A stretch of DNA of 41,603 bases, from the NCBI GenBank assembly GCA_028713635.1, contig JAQTNX010000003.1, positions 6,099-47,701 of the forward strand. The letters run 5' to 3'. Numbering within the stretch: position 1 is the first letter of the stretch; each line of letters opens with the position of its first letter. The notes under the pieces were generated by a model that was not told the origin of the DNA, did not search any database, and saw only the letters and a program-made list of their open reading frames with translations. The position numbers and the translations under genes are program-made. Shown here in pieces: positions 34,014 through 41,603 of the stretch. The stretch is from Candidatus Bipolaricaulis sp. GTDB lineage: Bacteria > Bipolaricaulota > Bipolaricaulia > UBA7950 > UBA9294.

Positions 34014-36836
34014 CTATGCAAGAGGCACCTCCGGCAGCGCCGGCGCTGCGCTCCGCTTCCGCTCGATCCGGCGCATGACGGCCTTCCGCGCCTCCTCGGC
34101 AAGGAACATCACCGGCGGGTAGAGGAAGAGGACCGGCCAGTACCGAAGCGGGAGCGGCCCCTCTTCGAACAGGACCCTGAGCGGCGGGAGGTAGATCATG
34201 CACGCAATGAGCGCAAGCTCGAACGCGAACCCGACCAGAAGGAACCGGTTGCTCAGAAGCCCCGTTTTGAACACCGAGGTCCTCTCGGTCCGACACGCAA
34301 AGGCGTTGCCGATCTGCGTCGTGATGACGCCGGCGTGGAACATCGACGTTGCCATCACGTATACCATCCCGTCCCGCGTCAGGAGTCGATCGGCGTACGG
34401 CAGGAGGTCGGGCCTGGGAAGATGGAGCAGGTCGCGGTACCCCATCGTCCACCACAGGTAGAAGAACCCGGCGAAGCAGAGGAGCGTCTGGATGCTTCCA
34501 AGCCACAGGAACGCCCGCAGGATCAGCTTGCGATCGACGATGCGATCCTTCGGTCCGCGCGGCGGGCGATCCATGATCCCGGGTTCCGGCTTCTCCGTCC
34601 CCAACGCGAGGGCCGGCACGAGATCGGTGCCGAGATCCACAGCGAGAACCTGCATGACGACAAGCGCCAGGGGGACGTTGGCGACGATCTGGAGGATGAA
34701 CGGCCACGCCTCCGGCGTGTTGCTTGTGAAGATGTAGGTCGTGAACTTGCGAATGTTCGAGTAGACCGCCCGCCCCTCCTCAATGGCGTTGACGATCGAG
34801 GCGAAGTTGTCGTCGAGAAGGATCATCGACGCGGCCTCCTTGGCGACGTCGGTGCCCGAGATTCCCATCGCAACGCCGATGTGCGCCTTCTTGAGCGCCG
34901 GCGCGTCGTTCACTCCGTCGCCGGTGACGGCCACGATCTCGCCCATGCCCTTCAGCGCCGAAACGACGCGCAGCTTGTGCTCCGGGGCGGACCGCGCAAA
35001 GATGACCGGCTGCTTGAGCACTTCGACGAGATCCGCGTCGGTCAGCTCGTCGAGCTCGCCGCCCGTCACAAGCCGTGCCCCTTCGCCGACGATGCCGACA
35101 CGACGGGCGATCGACTCCGCCGTCAGGCCGTAGTCGCCCGTGATCATGATGATGCGAATCCCGGCCCGCCGACACTTGTCGACCGCGGCGGCCACCTCGG
35201 GGCGCGGCGGGTCCTGCATCGCCATCAATCCGAGGAAGGTGAGGTCCTGCTCGACCCAGTTCACCGTGTATCCGTTCGGCCGCGCCGGCAGGGCACGCCG
35301 AGCGATGGCGAGAACGCGCAACGCGCCGCGTGCATACGCGTCGTTCGCCGCCAGGATCTCCTCGCGTCGTGCGCCCGTCATGGGTTCGGTCCGCCCGTCC
35401 ATGAGAATCGACGAGCACAGCGCAAGCACCTCTTTGGGAGCGCCCTTGACGAAGGCCATCTCACCGTCGGCGTGTGGGTGGATCGTGCTCATTCGCTTTC
35501 GCACCGAGTCAAAGGGAAGCTCACGCAGGCGAGGCGTCTCGCGAACCGTGGCGGCCGCCGACACGCCGCCCTTCGCCGCCGCCACAACGAGCGCTGCCTC
35601 GGTCGGATCGCCGAGGATGCTCCATCCGTGGCCTTCGCTCGGAGGAACGAGCTTCGCGTTGTTGCAGAGCGCCGCCGCGAGGAGAAGCTCGCGCAGGTCT
35701 TCCGGCAAGACGGCCCGGCCGGCTCCCGAGGGTTTGAACTCGCCCACCGGCTCGTAGCCGACGCCGCTCACCGTCAGTCGGCGGCCGGCGACCCACGCTT
35801 CGCGGACGGTCATCTCGTTCTGCGTCAGCGTCCCCGTCTTGTCCGTGCAGATCACCGTACAGGAGCCGAGCGTCTCCACGGAAGAGAGCTTCTTGATGAG
35901 CGCGTTTCGCTTCGCCATCCGCTGCACGCCCATGGCGAGCGAGAGCGTCACGGTGGGAAGGAGCCCCTCCGGAACGAACGCGACCACCATCCCCACCGAG
36001 AAGATGAACCCCTCGGTCATCGGCCGCCCAATGACGAAGACCGACAACAGAAAGAGCACGACGCCGATTCCCATCGCCATCGCTGTGACAATCTTCGTCA
36101 CCCGGTTGACTTCCTGCTGCAGGGGCGAGAGGTCTTCGCCGACAGTCTGGGTCAAGCGCGCGATCTTGCCGAACTCCGTGCCCATTCCGGTCGCGAAGAC
36201 GACGGCCCTTCCAGTCCCTGCGCTCACCGTCGTTCCGGCGAAGACGAGGTTCGGGCGCTCCATCGCGGAGAGCCCGTCACGCAGAGACGCCTCCGCAGTG
36301 CGCCGCGCCGGGTTCGACTCGCCATTCAGGGTCGACAGGTCGACCCGCATCTCGTTCTCCTCGACCAGGCGCGCGTCGGCGCTGATGTGGTCGCCCTCGG
36401 CGAGGAGGATCACGTCTCCGGGGACGAGCTGTTCGGCCGGGATCCTCGTCTCGGTCCCATCGCGCAGGACCCGGGCGAACTGGGGCAGGAGCTTCTTGAG
36501 CGCGTCGGCCGCCTTCTCGGCGCGGAACTCCTGCCAGAACGAAAAGACGGCGTTGATGACGATGACGGCCCAGATCGCCCAGCCCAGCTGCGGCATCTTC
36601 CCGATGAACGCCATCGCTCCGCCTACCCACAGGAGAAGGGCCATCAGGTGCGTGAAGTTGGCGAGGAGCTTCCGCCAGAGCGGCTTCCCCTTGATCGTCT
36701 GAATCGCATTCGGGCCGTGCTGGGCGAGGCGCGCCTGGGCCTCCGCCGTCGCCAATCCATCCGGGGATGTGCCGGCGGCGCGATAGACATCAGGAATGGT
36801 AAGCGTGTAAGGACGCTGGGATTGATCGAGAGACAT
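34014..36836 (-). CDS. P2C-type cation-transporting P-type ATPase (Na+/K+-ATPase-like)
   Basis: 940 residues. The phosphorylated Asp332 is in DKTGTLTQ; TGDGVND and TGDY loops are present; the TGES loop reads NGES. The M4 motif is FVPEGLLPTVT, the P2C (Na+,K+/H+,K+) form, whereas Ca2+ pumps have IPEGLP. In M5-M6, TSNTPEAWPF and VDLGTDLVPALALGTEKPEPGIMDRPPR match the Na+,K+-ATPase segment SNIPE...DLGTDMVPAI, keeping the Ser, Asn, Glu and both Asp cation ligands. About ten membrane helices. An alpha-subunit-like pump for Na+ and/or K+ is likely; no beta subunit is seen. Start ATG at 36834-36836 has a weak ribosome site. Confidence 0.9.
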   Translation of the reverse strand: MSLDQSQRPYTLTIPDVYRAAGTSPDGLATAEAQARLAQHGPNAIQTIKGKPLWRKLLANFTHLMALLLWVGGAMAFIGKMPQLGWAIWAVIVINAVFSFWQEFRAEKAADALKKLLPQFARVLRDGTETRIPAEQLVPGDVILLAEGDHISADARLVEENEMRVDLSTLNGESNPARRTAEASLRDGLSAMERPNLVFAGTTVSAGTGRAVVFATGMGTEFGKIARLTQTVGEDLSPLQQEVNRVTKIVTAMAMGIGVVLFLLSVFVIGRPMTEGFIFSVGMVVAFVPEGLLPTVTLSLAMGVQRMAKRNALIKKLSSVETLGSCTVICTDKTGTLTQNEMTVREAWVAGRRLTVSGVGYEPVGEFKPSGAGRAVLPEDLRELLLAAALCNNAKLVPPSEGHGWSILGDPTEAALVVAAAKGGVSAAATVRETPRLRELPFDSVRKRMSTIHPHADGEMAFVKGAPKEVLALCSSILMDGRTEPMTGARREEILAANDAYARGALRVLAIARRALPARPNGYTVNWVEQDLTFLGLMAMQDPPRPEVAAAVDKCRRAGIRIIMITGDYGLTAESIARRVGIVGEGARLVTGGELDELTDADLVEVLKQPVIFARSAPEHKLRVVSALKGMGEIVAVTGDGVNDAPALKKAHIGVAMGISGTDVAKEAASMILLDDNFASIVNAIEEGRAVYSNIRKFTTYIFTSNTPEAWPFILQIVANVPLALVVMQVLAVDLGTDLVPALALGTEKPEPGIMDRPPRGPKDRIVDRKLILRAFLWLGSIQTLLCFAGFFYLWWTMGYRDLLHLPRPDLLPYADRLLTRDGMVYVMATSMFHAGVITTQIGNAFACRTERTSVFKTGLLSNRFLLVGFAFELALIACMIYLPPLRVLFEEGPLPLRYWPVLFLYPPVMFLAEEARKAVMRRIERKRSAAPALPEVPLA

Positions 36837-37064
36837 GCAGACTACGTACTCGCCGTGCTCGCGCGCGTACCGTTGCTCCTTGCTTGCCCAGAGAAGGGAA
36901 CGAGCCCACCCATCGGTGGGCCCCTTGAAGTCGATCCTTCTGTGCCGAGCATCCTACTGCCGCGAAGGTCAGGTGTCAACTGGCTCGCAGACGCTCGGCG
37001 ACGGCGAGCAGCGCCGCGGCCGGTGACTTCCTCGCGGAGGTGGAAGGAGTGACGGACGGCGCCC

Positions 37065-37379
37065 GTGGTCGTCCTCTTCGTGACGCCCCAAGGCAGGCTC
37101 GAACTGCAGGCTCGAACTGAGGAGGGTCTGGAGCTGACAAGAGCGGAGATGGTGATCGCGGAGTGGGTTCTCAGCCATGGCGAGGAAGCGGGGGCGGGAT
37201 CCGAGACGCCCTCGAGCACGTCCTACTACTTCATCCCCATGACGTCGGCGGAGACGATCGTCGGGGTCATCGGCCTCCGAAAGAGCGCGGCGAGCCTGCT
37301 TCCCGAGCAACGAAGGGTCCGGCGGTCGATCGCCGGGCTTGCCGCACTCGCAGCCTCTCGGTGGGTGACGGAACCGTAG
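37065..37379 (+). pseudogene. KdpD GAF-domain fragment
   Basis: 104 codons from a GTG. VVVLFVTPQGRLELQARTEEGLELTRAEMVIAEWVLSHGEEAGAGSETP...YYFIPMTSAETIVGVIGLR and LLPEQRR match the GAF domain between the membrane and kinase parts of the K+ sensor KdpD. The frame upstream is stopped at 37050, no KdpD universal-stress/ATPase part precedes it, and no histidine-kinase domain follows. It may be the remnant of a lost kdpD, or a small free-standing GAF protein. It is divergent from the P2C pump. Confidence 0.65.
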
Positions 37380-37883
37380 GGGATTGAGCCGCCAACGCCT
37401 ATCGGACAGGAAGAGAACCACTGCCTGGGCGATGGGCTCACGGAGGCATCCCTCAGGGGCCGTGCAGCTGCTGGAAGCTGATTGAGCGGGTGGAGGACTT
37501 CTCAGCGTGGAGCGATGCACTGCCTGGTGGTTTGGACATGCTGAGGTCCGGGGGCAACAGACCGGTCTCTCATCTTTGGCCTCGCCCCAATATGGGAATA
37601 GGGGCAAGACCGAGACGAGTTGATCTTGGGGCTGGATGACCCTACTGTATCATGGCTGAGGAGTAATTGGGCGCGAGGACCAGATATGCCAAGATGAGAC
37701 ATGGTCCACCTTGTGCCAACGATCCCCCGACCGGATCAGGCCGGCAGTCGAAGCAGGATGGCACTCGGCCGCTACTGGGAATCATCCGGGATCGCAGTTG
37801 TGGAAGCGAAGGAGGCAGGAAGCGGAACCCGTAGGGTGTTGGAGGGCGAATCGGATGCTGTCTGGGAGGCACAGGAGTCACGA
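37380..37883. other. Intergenic, nothing recognised (504 bp)
   Basis: No open frame has a recognisable domain. A stem near 37587-37610 (CTCGCCCC with GGGGCAAG) is imperfect. The base composition falls from the coding norm, suggesting decayed DNA at the edge of the mobile-element graveyard. Confidence 0.45.
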
Positions 37884-38084
37884 ATGACTACGACTGGTAT
37901 TCTGATCTGCGTCGGGGTAGTGGTAGCCCTTGTGCTCATCATTGCGGGAGTCTCTAGTACTAGAAGCAAGCCGCGAGGGCAGCGAAGGTGCACGGCATGC
38001 GGCATACCAACGATGCACTGGTCGCCGCAGCGCGGCTCCTATGTCTGTCATCGCTGCGATGGAACTTCATGGTACTGGGGGTGA
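37884..38084 (+). CDS. Small membrane-anchored zinc-ribbon protein
   Basis: 66 residues from an ATG with AGGAG 6 bases upstream. One membrane helix (ILICVGVVVALVLIIAGVSS) is followed by a basic stretch and a zinc ribbon: CTAC, 16 residues, then CHRC, ending DGTSWYWG. No family name recognised. A longer frame from 37701 lacks a ribosome site. It may be a small membrane adapter; the function is unknown. Confidence 0.55.
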   Translation: MTTTGILICVGVVVALVLIIAGVSSTRSKPRGQRRCTACGIPTMHWSPQRGSYVCHRCDGTSWYWG

Positions 38085-38475
38085 TAGGGCAGTCTGTGAG
38101 CACCCCGCCGCTTCGTGTAGTGAACTCGCCTAGATGCAATAGTCGCAGTCTCGAGAGAGCTTGCCTCATGACGTTGCAGTCACGTCGTGTGAGAAGGCGT
38201 CGGCAGGAGATGTCATCCGAAGGAGTTCATCGACGCCAGAGCCGCCGACGCTCTGGTCTGGATTGCCTCTCGCGCGCGATGCCAGCAGTTGAGGAACTTG
38301 AGGAATTGATAGCTTCGCTCGGCATCGGCTTCTGGACCACCCTCGCCGACTCCCGTGATTCCGTGATGCTCTCAATGCTCGAGGCACTTCGGGAGGGGGA
38401 GGGCTTGCGGAACGCGTGCGGGAGATGCCTGGTGCTCTACCGGCTGAGAGTGATGGGGAGACGCGTAGCCGTTGT
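38085..38475. other. Intergenic, nothing convincing (391 bp)
   Basis: A plus-strand frame covers it but has no recognisable motif or start. Probably decayed DNA upstream of the IS110 fragment. Confidence 0.4.
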
Positions 38476-38775
38476 TCAGTAGAGGTGCGAGGAGATGATC
38501 TGGAGCTGGCGGTTATTGACGCTGAACAGCCGGTAGCCCTTCTCCTGGACGAGGCGATCGAGAGGACGGGCGCAGCCGTTGTGCCCCTCCATCGCTACTG
38601 CGACCGGGAACCCGGACTCTGACCTTCGCTCCGCGACCCGGCGGAAGAACTGCCCAAAGCCGGCTTCGCTCTGCGAGATGCAGGACCCCTCGAGGATCGA
38701 GCAGTCGGGATCAGCGATCCCAACCCGATGTGCGTGGCAGCCGACATCAACGCCAACGCGAAGCCAGAGCTCCAT
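38476..38775 (-). pseudogene. IS110-family transposase, N-terminal fragment
   Basis: 99 codons. VGVDVGCHAHRVGIADPD carries the first Asp of the DEDD/RuvC-like fold, and AVAMEGHNGCARPLDRLV the Glu region of IS110 transposases. The fragment ends within the RuvC-like domain (YRLFSVNNRQLQ...). The rest of that domain and the serine-bearing Transposase_20 part are absent, so it cannot work. Confidence 0.85.
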
Positions 38776-38987
38776 CTGTGCCTCCTTGCAGCGCGAGTCC
38801 GCTCATCCACGCGATCTTGTCTACTGCGCAGAGCCACAGAGGGCACCATCCCTTCGGACTTCGCTGGATGGCCAAGGTGACGAGGCCGGCACTTCGGAGT
38901 CGAGCAGTCACAGACTGCGGACCCCAGGAGCCATACCCCGTCCCTGTGCGAATCCGACGGTAGACCCCAACACTACAAATGCTGTCG

Positions 38988-39257
38988 TCAGCCAGCTGTC
39001 TGGTCATTGGATGCAAGGCTCTGCATCGCAGACCGAAGTTCAAGTACCTCGATCGGGCACTCCGGCCAGTTGTCTTCCCAGCAAACGATGACATCGCATT
39101 GATCCGGATCGTGGCCGTGCTGGTGGAAGCTCCTGGACTGATACTCGAACTCAATTCGAACCCGCTGCCACATACCGGTCTTTCCGCGAACCCGACGCTT
39201 GGCCTCGCAATCGAGAAACCCAGGCTTGACGATCTGAGTGTGAGGGTCACGGAGTGT
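38988..39257 (-). pseudogene. C-terminal fragment of a nuclease-like hypothetical protein
   Basis: The frame contains WQRVRIEFEYQSRSFHQHGHDPDQCDVIVCWEDNWPECPIEVLELR. I recall the pattern FEYxSxxFxxHGHDPxxCDxIVCWxxDWP from uncharacterised proteins with a probable PD-(D/E)xK nuclease core, but cannot check this here. The 5' end is lost: codons before 39257 lie in the terminal repeat of the RAYT element, which probably interrupted the gene. Confidence 0.5.
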
Positions 39258-39262
39258 GAGGG

Positions 39263-40165
39263 TCAGGTCTTGCAATCACGCATCGTATTGCGGAGCCGTC
39301 GCCCATCGACGGCACGCACCCTCCGGCTGATGGTTGAGTAGTGAACGCCGAGGTGATCGGCGATCTCATGTTGTGTGTAGCGGTACTCAAGGTACGCGCG
39401 TGCGATGCCGGCGGCATCCTTCGGGTCGGTGACGAAGGCTGAGAGCGGCGGCCGACGGACCTGAACCTGGGTCTTCGGGATCTCGCGATCTGGAGCCAGC
39501 CCTGGCGCGTGTTCCTCGATGAACGCGTCGCTGCCGAGGTAGATCTGACCGCGGAGGTTCTCCCACACCGTCGCGCCACGGCCCTCGGAGACGAACTTCC
39601 GATAGGCTTTCTGCGCTTCCGCCTTTGATGCCGCGAACTGCTCGAGGATCCAGTCGGTGGTGAGGAACGAGGGCGCGTTCTCAAGACCGGCCGTGGCTCG
39701 GTAGCTTGACCATGGCCAGTCCTGAGTTCTGCGCACCATCTTGGCTCGCACCGGGTTCAGGATCACGTAGCGTGCCAGCTCGAGGAGATACGCGTCGCGC
39801 TCGACCAGGATGGCCTTGAACCGGCCTTGAAAGACGTGCCCCGTGCGCCGATGCCGCCGGTCGAACTCCTGCGTGTAGACGCCGTTCAGCTGTCGCATGC
39901 CGCGCGACAGCGTCGGATCGAGTGTCTCGATCAGAAGATGGTAGGTGGTTGGCGACGCTACGCGTCGCTAGTGGCGAACTGCGTTCGCCTTGGCGTTCTG
40001 GCAGTAGGCGTGGCACTGCCAGTTGAAGCGTTCGACGACCTGCGCAAGAACGTCAAGGAAGAGCTCTCGATCCGGGTCAACGAGAAAGACCTTCTCGCGT
40101 GCGTTGCCGCGGCAGGTCACGTGATAGACAGCTCCGGAGTACTCAACCCGAAGTGGACGAGCCAT
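39263..40165 (-). pseudogene. REP-associated Y1 transposase, broken in the HUH motif
   Basis: The N-terminal part (39968-40165) reads MARPLRVEYSGAVYHVTCRGNAREKVFLVD ... WQCHAYCQ. The rest (39263-39898 and just before) carries MRQLNGVYTQEFDRRHRRTGHVFQGRFKAILVERD, the catalytic-Tyr region ELARYVILNPVRAKMV, and a C-terminal helix-turn-helix (YTQHEIADHLGVHYSTISRRVRA). Between them the expected MPNHYHLL (HUH motif) is interrupted by a 41-bp hairpin pair (39951-39991) carrying a stop, and one extra base shifts the frame inside the motif. It is recently broken, since the remainder is well conserved. Confidence 0.88.
39951..39991 (-). repeat. 41-bp paired-hairpin insertion in the RAYT gene
   Basis: On the minus strand: GGCGAAC, loop GCA, GTTCGCC (39989-39973), then four bases, then GCGACGC, loop GTA, GCGTCGC (39968-39952). 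Both stems are perfect, 7 bp, with triloops. The design is that of the hairpin pairs in the tRNA spacers (for example the GTA-loop and GAA-loop stems at 3380-3422). The insertion point is the HUH codons of the transposase. Confidence 0.85.
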
Positions 40166-40211
40166 GGCCTCAGTCTAGCGCATTCGATGCGGCATTGCAA
40201 GACCTGACCCT

Positions 40212-40602
40212 ATCGCCTCGCCGCGCGCCAGCGGGTTTCGTCCACCAGAGCGATCATGGCGTGCAGTATCTGTCGATCAAGTACACCGAGCGGCTGGCGG
40301 AAGCGGGAATCGAACCGTCGGTGGGTAGCGTCGGCGATGCTTACGACAACGCCTTGGCGGAGACGATCATCGGCCTCTTCAAGACGAAGGTGATCGAGCA
40401 GCTGCGGCCGTGGCGCAACGCGATCGCAGTCGAGCTGGAAACGCTGAGTTGGGTCGAGTGGTTCAACAACCGGCGGCTTCTCGGACCGATTGGGAACATC
40501 CCGCCGGCGGAGTTCGAGGCGATGTACGATCAACAGGCGGCGAGTCTGGTCGCGGTGGCCGGACTCAGGTAACTCACCCTCCGGAAAACCCGGGGCGGTT
40601 CA
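40212..40602 (+). mobile_element. IS3-family transposase C-terminal fragment with right end
   Basis: FVHQSDHGVQYLSIKYTERLAEAGIEPSVGSVGDAYDNALAETIIGLFKTKVIE ... ELETLSWVEWFNNRRLLGPIGNIPPAEFE is the end of the IS3 OrfB integrase domain, with the second Asp (HQSDHG) and the Glu (NALAET) of the DDE triad. The first Asp part is missing: the RAYT element's right end at 40211 adjoins it. The stop is at 40570-40572. GGAAAACCCGGGGCGGTTCA (to 40602) has the TCA terminus typical of IS3 inverted repeats. Confidence 0.85.
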
Positions 40603-40676
40603 TCTCCTTTCCTGATCCAAACGAGAGAGATGTTCCCTCAACGGAACCCACCGGTGATCTTCTTGGAGATGCCGTT

Positions 40677-40725
40677 CGTCAGCGAGTTGTCGCTGGTGAA
40701 TCTACACCACGTCCTGAGACTCTAC
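40677..40725 (-). repeat. Dispersed 49-bp repeat, copy Y
   Basis: Reverse complement of 15799-15847 at 44 of 49 positions, all differences transitions. It lies about 75 bp beyond the IS3 end and just upstream of the dipeptidase stop. Origin unknown. Confidence 0.75.
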
Positions 40726-40740
40726 CGAAACACGAGCGAT

Positions 40741-41603
40741 CTACTGCCAGACCTGTTCCAGAACTCTCATGACGTTGCCTCCGATGACTGCCCTGATGTC
40801 ATGGTCCGAGTACCCGTGGTCAACTAGCGCCGCCACAACGTTGTAGAGAGTCCTGGGTGACTGCAATCCTTCAGTGTGCATGAGATCAACTCGCAGAGTG
40901 CTGTCGATAATCGCCACTTCTGGATACCGGACATTAAACTCCGCCATCTTCTCCTTTGTGTACTTCCGCTCGTCGCCGACGTCAGTGCCGATCCCAACGT
41001 GCTCGATTCCGACGAGATCCCGGACGTAGTCGATATGCGCGATGTAGTCGTCGAGAGTCGTACCTCGGGCTAGACCATCGGATCTGAGGAAACCTGACTT
41101 TGGGCCAATGCAGATGACTCCCCCGCGTTCGGCGCAAGCTCGAATCTCAGTGTCCGTCTTGTTGCGAGGAGTGTCACAGAGTGCTCTTGCAGCAGTATGG
41201 GTGATCACTACGGGGTGGCGAGAGTGTTCTATGGCGTCCAGCGTTGTCTGAATCCCAACGTGCGAGAGATCGATCACCATCCCCACGTCGTTGAGTCTTT
41301 CGACCAGTCTGATGCCGAACTTGCTGAGGCCACAGTCTGTACGCTCGCCGCACCCGTCACCGATAAGGTTCTTGTGCTGGTAGGTAAGCTGAAAGAACCG
41401 CACGCCCAGCTTGTAGAAGACGTCAACCATGTACAGCCTTCCCTCGAGGGCGTCCGGGTGCTGGAATCCAAGAAAGACTGCGACTCTTCCCGGGCGCTTT
41501 GCCTCTGCAACACTGCCAAGACCGCTGCCTAGGATGATCGCCTCAGGGTGCGCGCGGTAGACTGCCCACCACTTCGCTATGCACTCGAGAGCATCTAGTG
41601 CGG
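40741..41603 (-). CDS. Membrane dipeptidase (M19 family), 5' end outside window
   Basis: The frame is open from the right edge to the stop at 40741-40743 (about 286 codons). It carries RVAVFLGFQHPDALEGRLYMVDVFYKLGVRFFQLTYQHKNLIGDGCGERTDCGLSKFG, then the zinc-ligand segments MVIDLSHVG and VVITHTAAR, and HVGIGTDVGD near the C-terminal active site. M19 enzymes cleave dipeptides, often with D-amino acids at the C-terminal side. The end IRAVIGGNVMRVLEQVW is typical. An internal ATG at 41430 is not the start. This is consistent with the peptide-degrading theme of the 6-15 kb cluster, but it is separated from it by 25 kb. Confidence 0.9.
   Translation of the reverse strand, partial: ALDALECIAKWWAVYRAHPEAIILGSGLGSVAEAKRPGRVAVFLGFQHPDALEGRLYMVDVFYKLGVRFFQLTYQHKNLIGDGCGERTDCGLSKFGIRLVERLNDVGMVIDLSHVGIQTTLDAIEHSRHPVVITHTAARALCDTPRNKTDTEIRACAERGGVICIGPKSGFLRSDGLARGTTLDDYIAHIDYVRDLVGIEHVGIGTDVGDERKYTKEKMAEFNVRYPEVAIIDSTLRVDLMHTEGLQSPRTLYNVVAALVDHGYSDHDIRAVIGGNVMRVLEQVWQ

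Larger units (their letters stand above)
39259..40211 (-). mobile_element. RAYT/Y1 transposase element between 17-bp inverted repeats
   Basis: AGGGTCAGGTCTTGCAA (39259-39275) and its reverse complement (40195-40211) flank the transposase remnant exactly. Small stems lie just inside each end (GCAAT/ATTGC near 39272-39291; CGCAT/ATGCG near 40179-40191). The left repeat encodes the last residues and stop of the transposase (DCKT). The repeats probably mark the element ends. Confidence 0.75.

Noticed and set aside
34335-37052. A 905-codon plus-strand frame across the pump gene
   Set aside because: Antisense shadow of the P-type ATPase; composition is Arg/Asp/Pro-rich with no domain, as expected opposite a high-GC gene. 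The same applies to long plus-strand frames at 5879-8125, 8351-9799 and 20435-21841.

Overview
The window is a 41.6 kb piece of a high-GC bacterial chromosome. The evidence for a bacterium is a complete-looking F-type ATP synthase operon, ribosome recycling factor, Shine-Dalgarno-led genes and bacterial tRNAs. I cannot place it in a phylum from sequence alone. The mix of peptidases, peptide-type import, lysine catabolism, a dockerin/PKD/lamin-tail surface protein and many unrelated decayed transposons would suit an anaerobic or thermophilic amino-acid fermenter from an uncultured lineage; that is inference.

Layout. 1-3.0 kb: the C-terminal end of GTP cyclohydrolase I, a PP-loop tRNA-thiolation-type enzyme and a periplasmic HtrA protease. 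3.0-4.2 kb: five tRNA genes (Pro, Gly, Arg, His, Arg) whose spacers are filled with small perfect hairpins, plus a duplicated tRNA-Arg 3' end with twin terminators. 4.2-5.8 kb: a decayed IS256-type transposase, a tautomerase and copy A of a roughly 111-bp MITE-like element. 6.2-15.6 kb: a leftward catabolic cluster with a FadR-type GntR regulator, a family 5 solute-binding protein, two Dpp/Opp-type permeases (no ATPase gene), a creatinase-like M24 protein, a split UxaA-type dehydratase and an S9 peptidase. MITE copy B abuts the regulator start. 16.1-18.7 kb: a zinc ABC importer (znuA-znuC-znuB order), followed by a GNAT protein. 19.6-23.1 kb: a leftward operon with separate lysine-ketoglutarate reductase and saccharopine dehydrogenase genes and a TIM-barrel isomerase. 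23.3-24.4 kb: a secreted lamin-tail/PKD/dockerin protein whose stop codon lies in MITE copy C. 24.4-25.5 kb: a nucleotidyltransferase, tRNA-Val and tRNA-Cys. 25.5-32.4 kb: atpI-B-E-F-H-A-G-D (no atpC) and frr. 32.5-37.4 kb: two RCK/TrkA proteins, a P2C-type (Na+/K+-ATPase-like) cation pump and a KdpD GAF-domain fragment, all pointing to K+/Na+ homeostasis. 37.4-40.7 kb: a graveyard holding a small zinc-ribbon membrane protein, an IS110 fragment, a nuclease-like fragment, a broken RAYT/Y1 transposase between 17-bp inverted repeats, and an IS3 right-end fragment. 40.7 kb to the end: an M19 membrane-type dipeptidase running off the window.

The least explained signals are two families of short mobile-looking DNA. 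One is a paired-hairpin element with stems capped by GTA, GCA or GAA triloops; it is clustered between the tRNAs and also sits as a 41-bp insertion exactly in the HUH motif of the RAYT transposase. The other is a MITE family (three copies in 20 kb, 14-bp CTAG-ended terminal repeats, and an internal stem with compensatory base changes).
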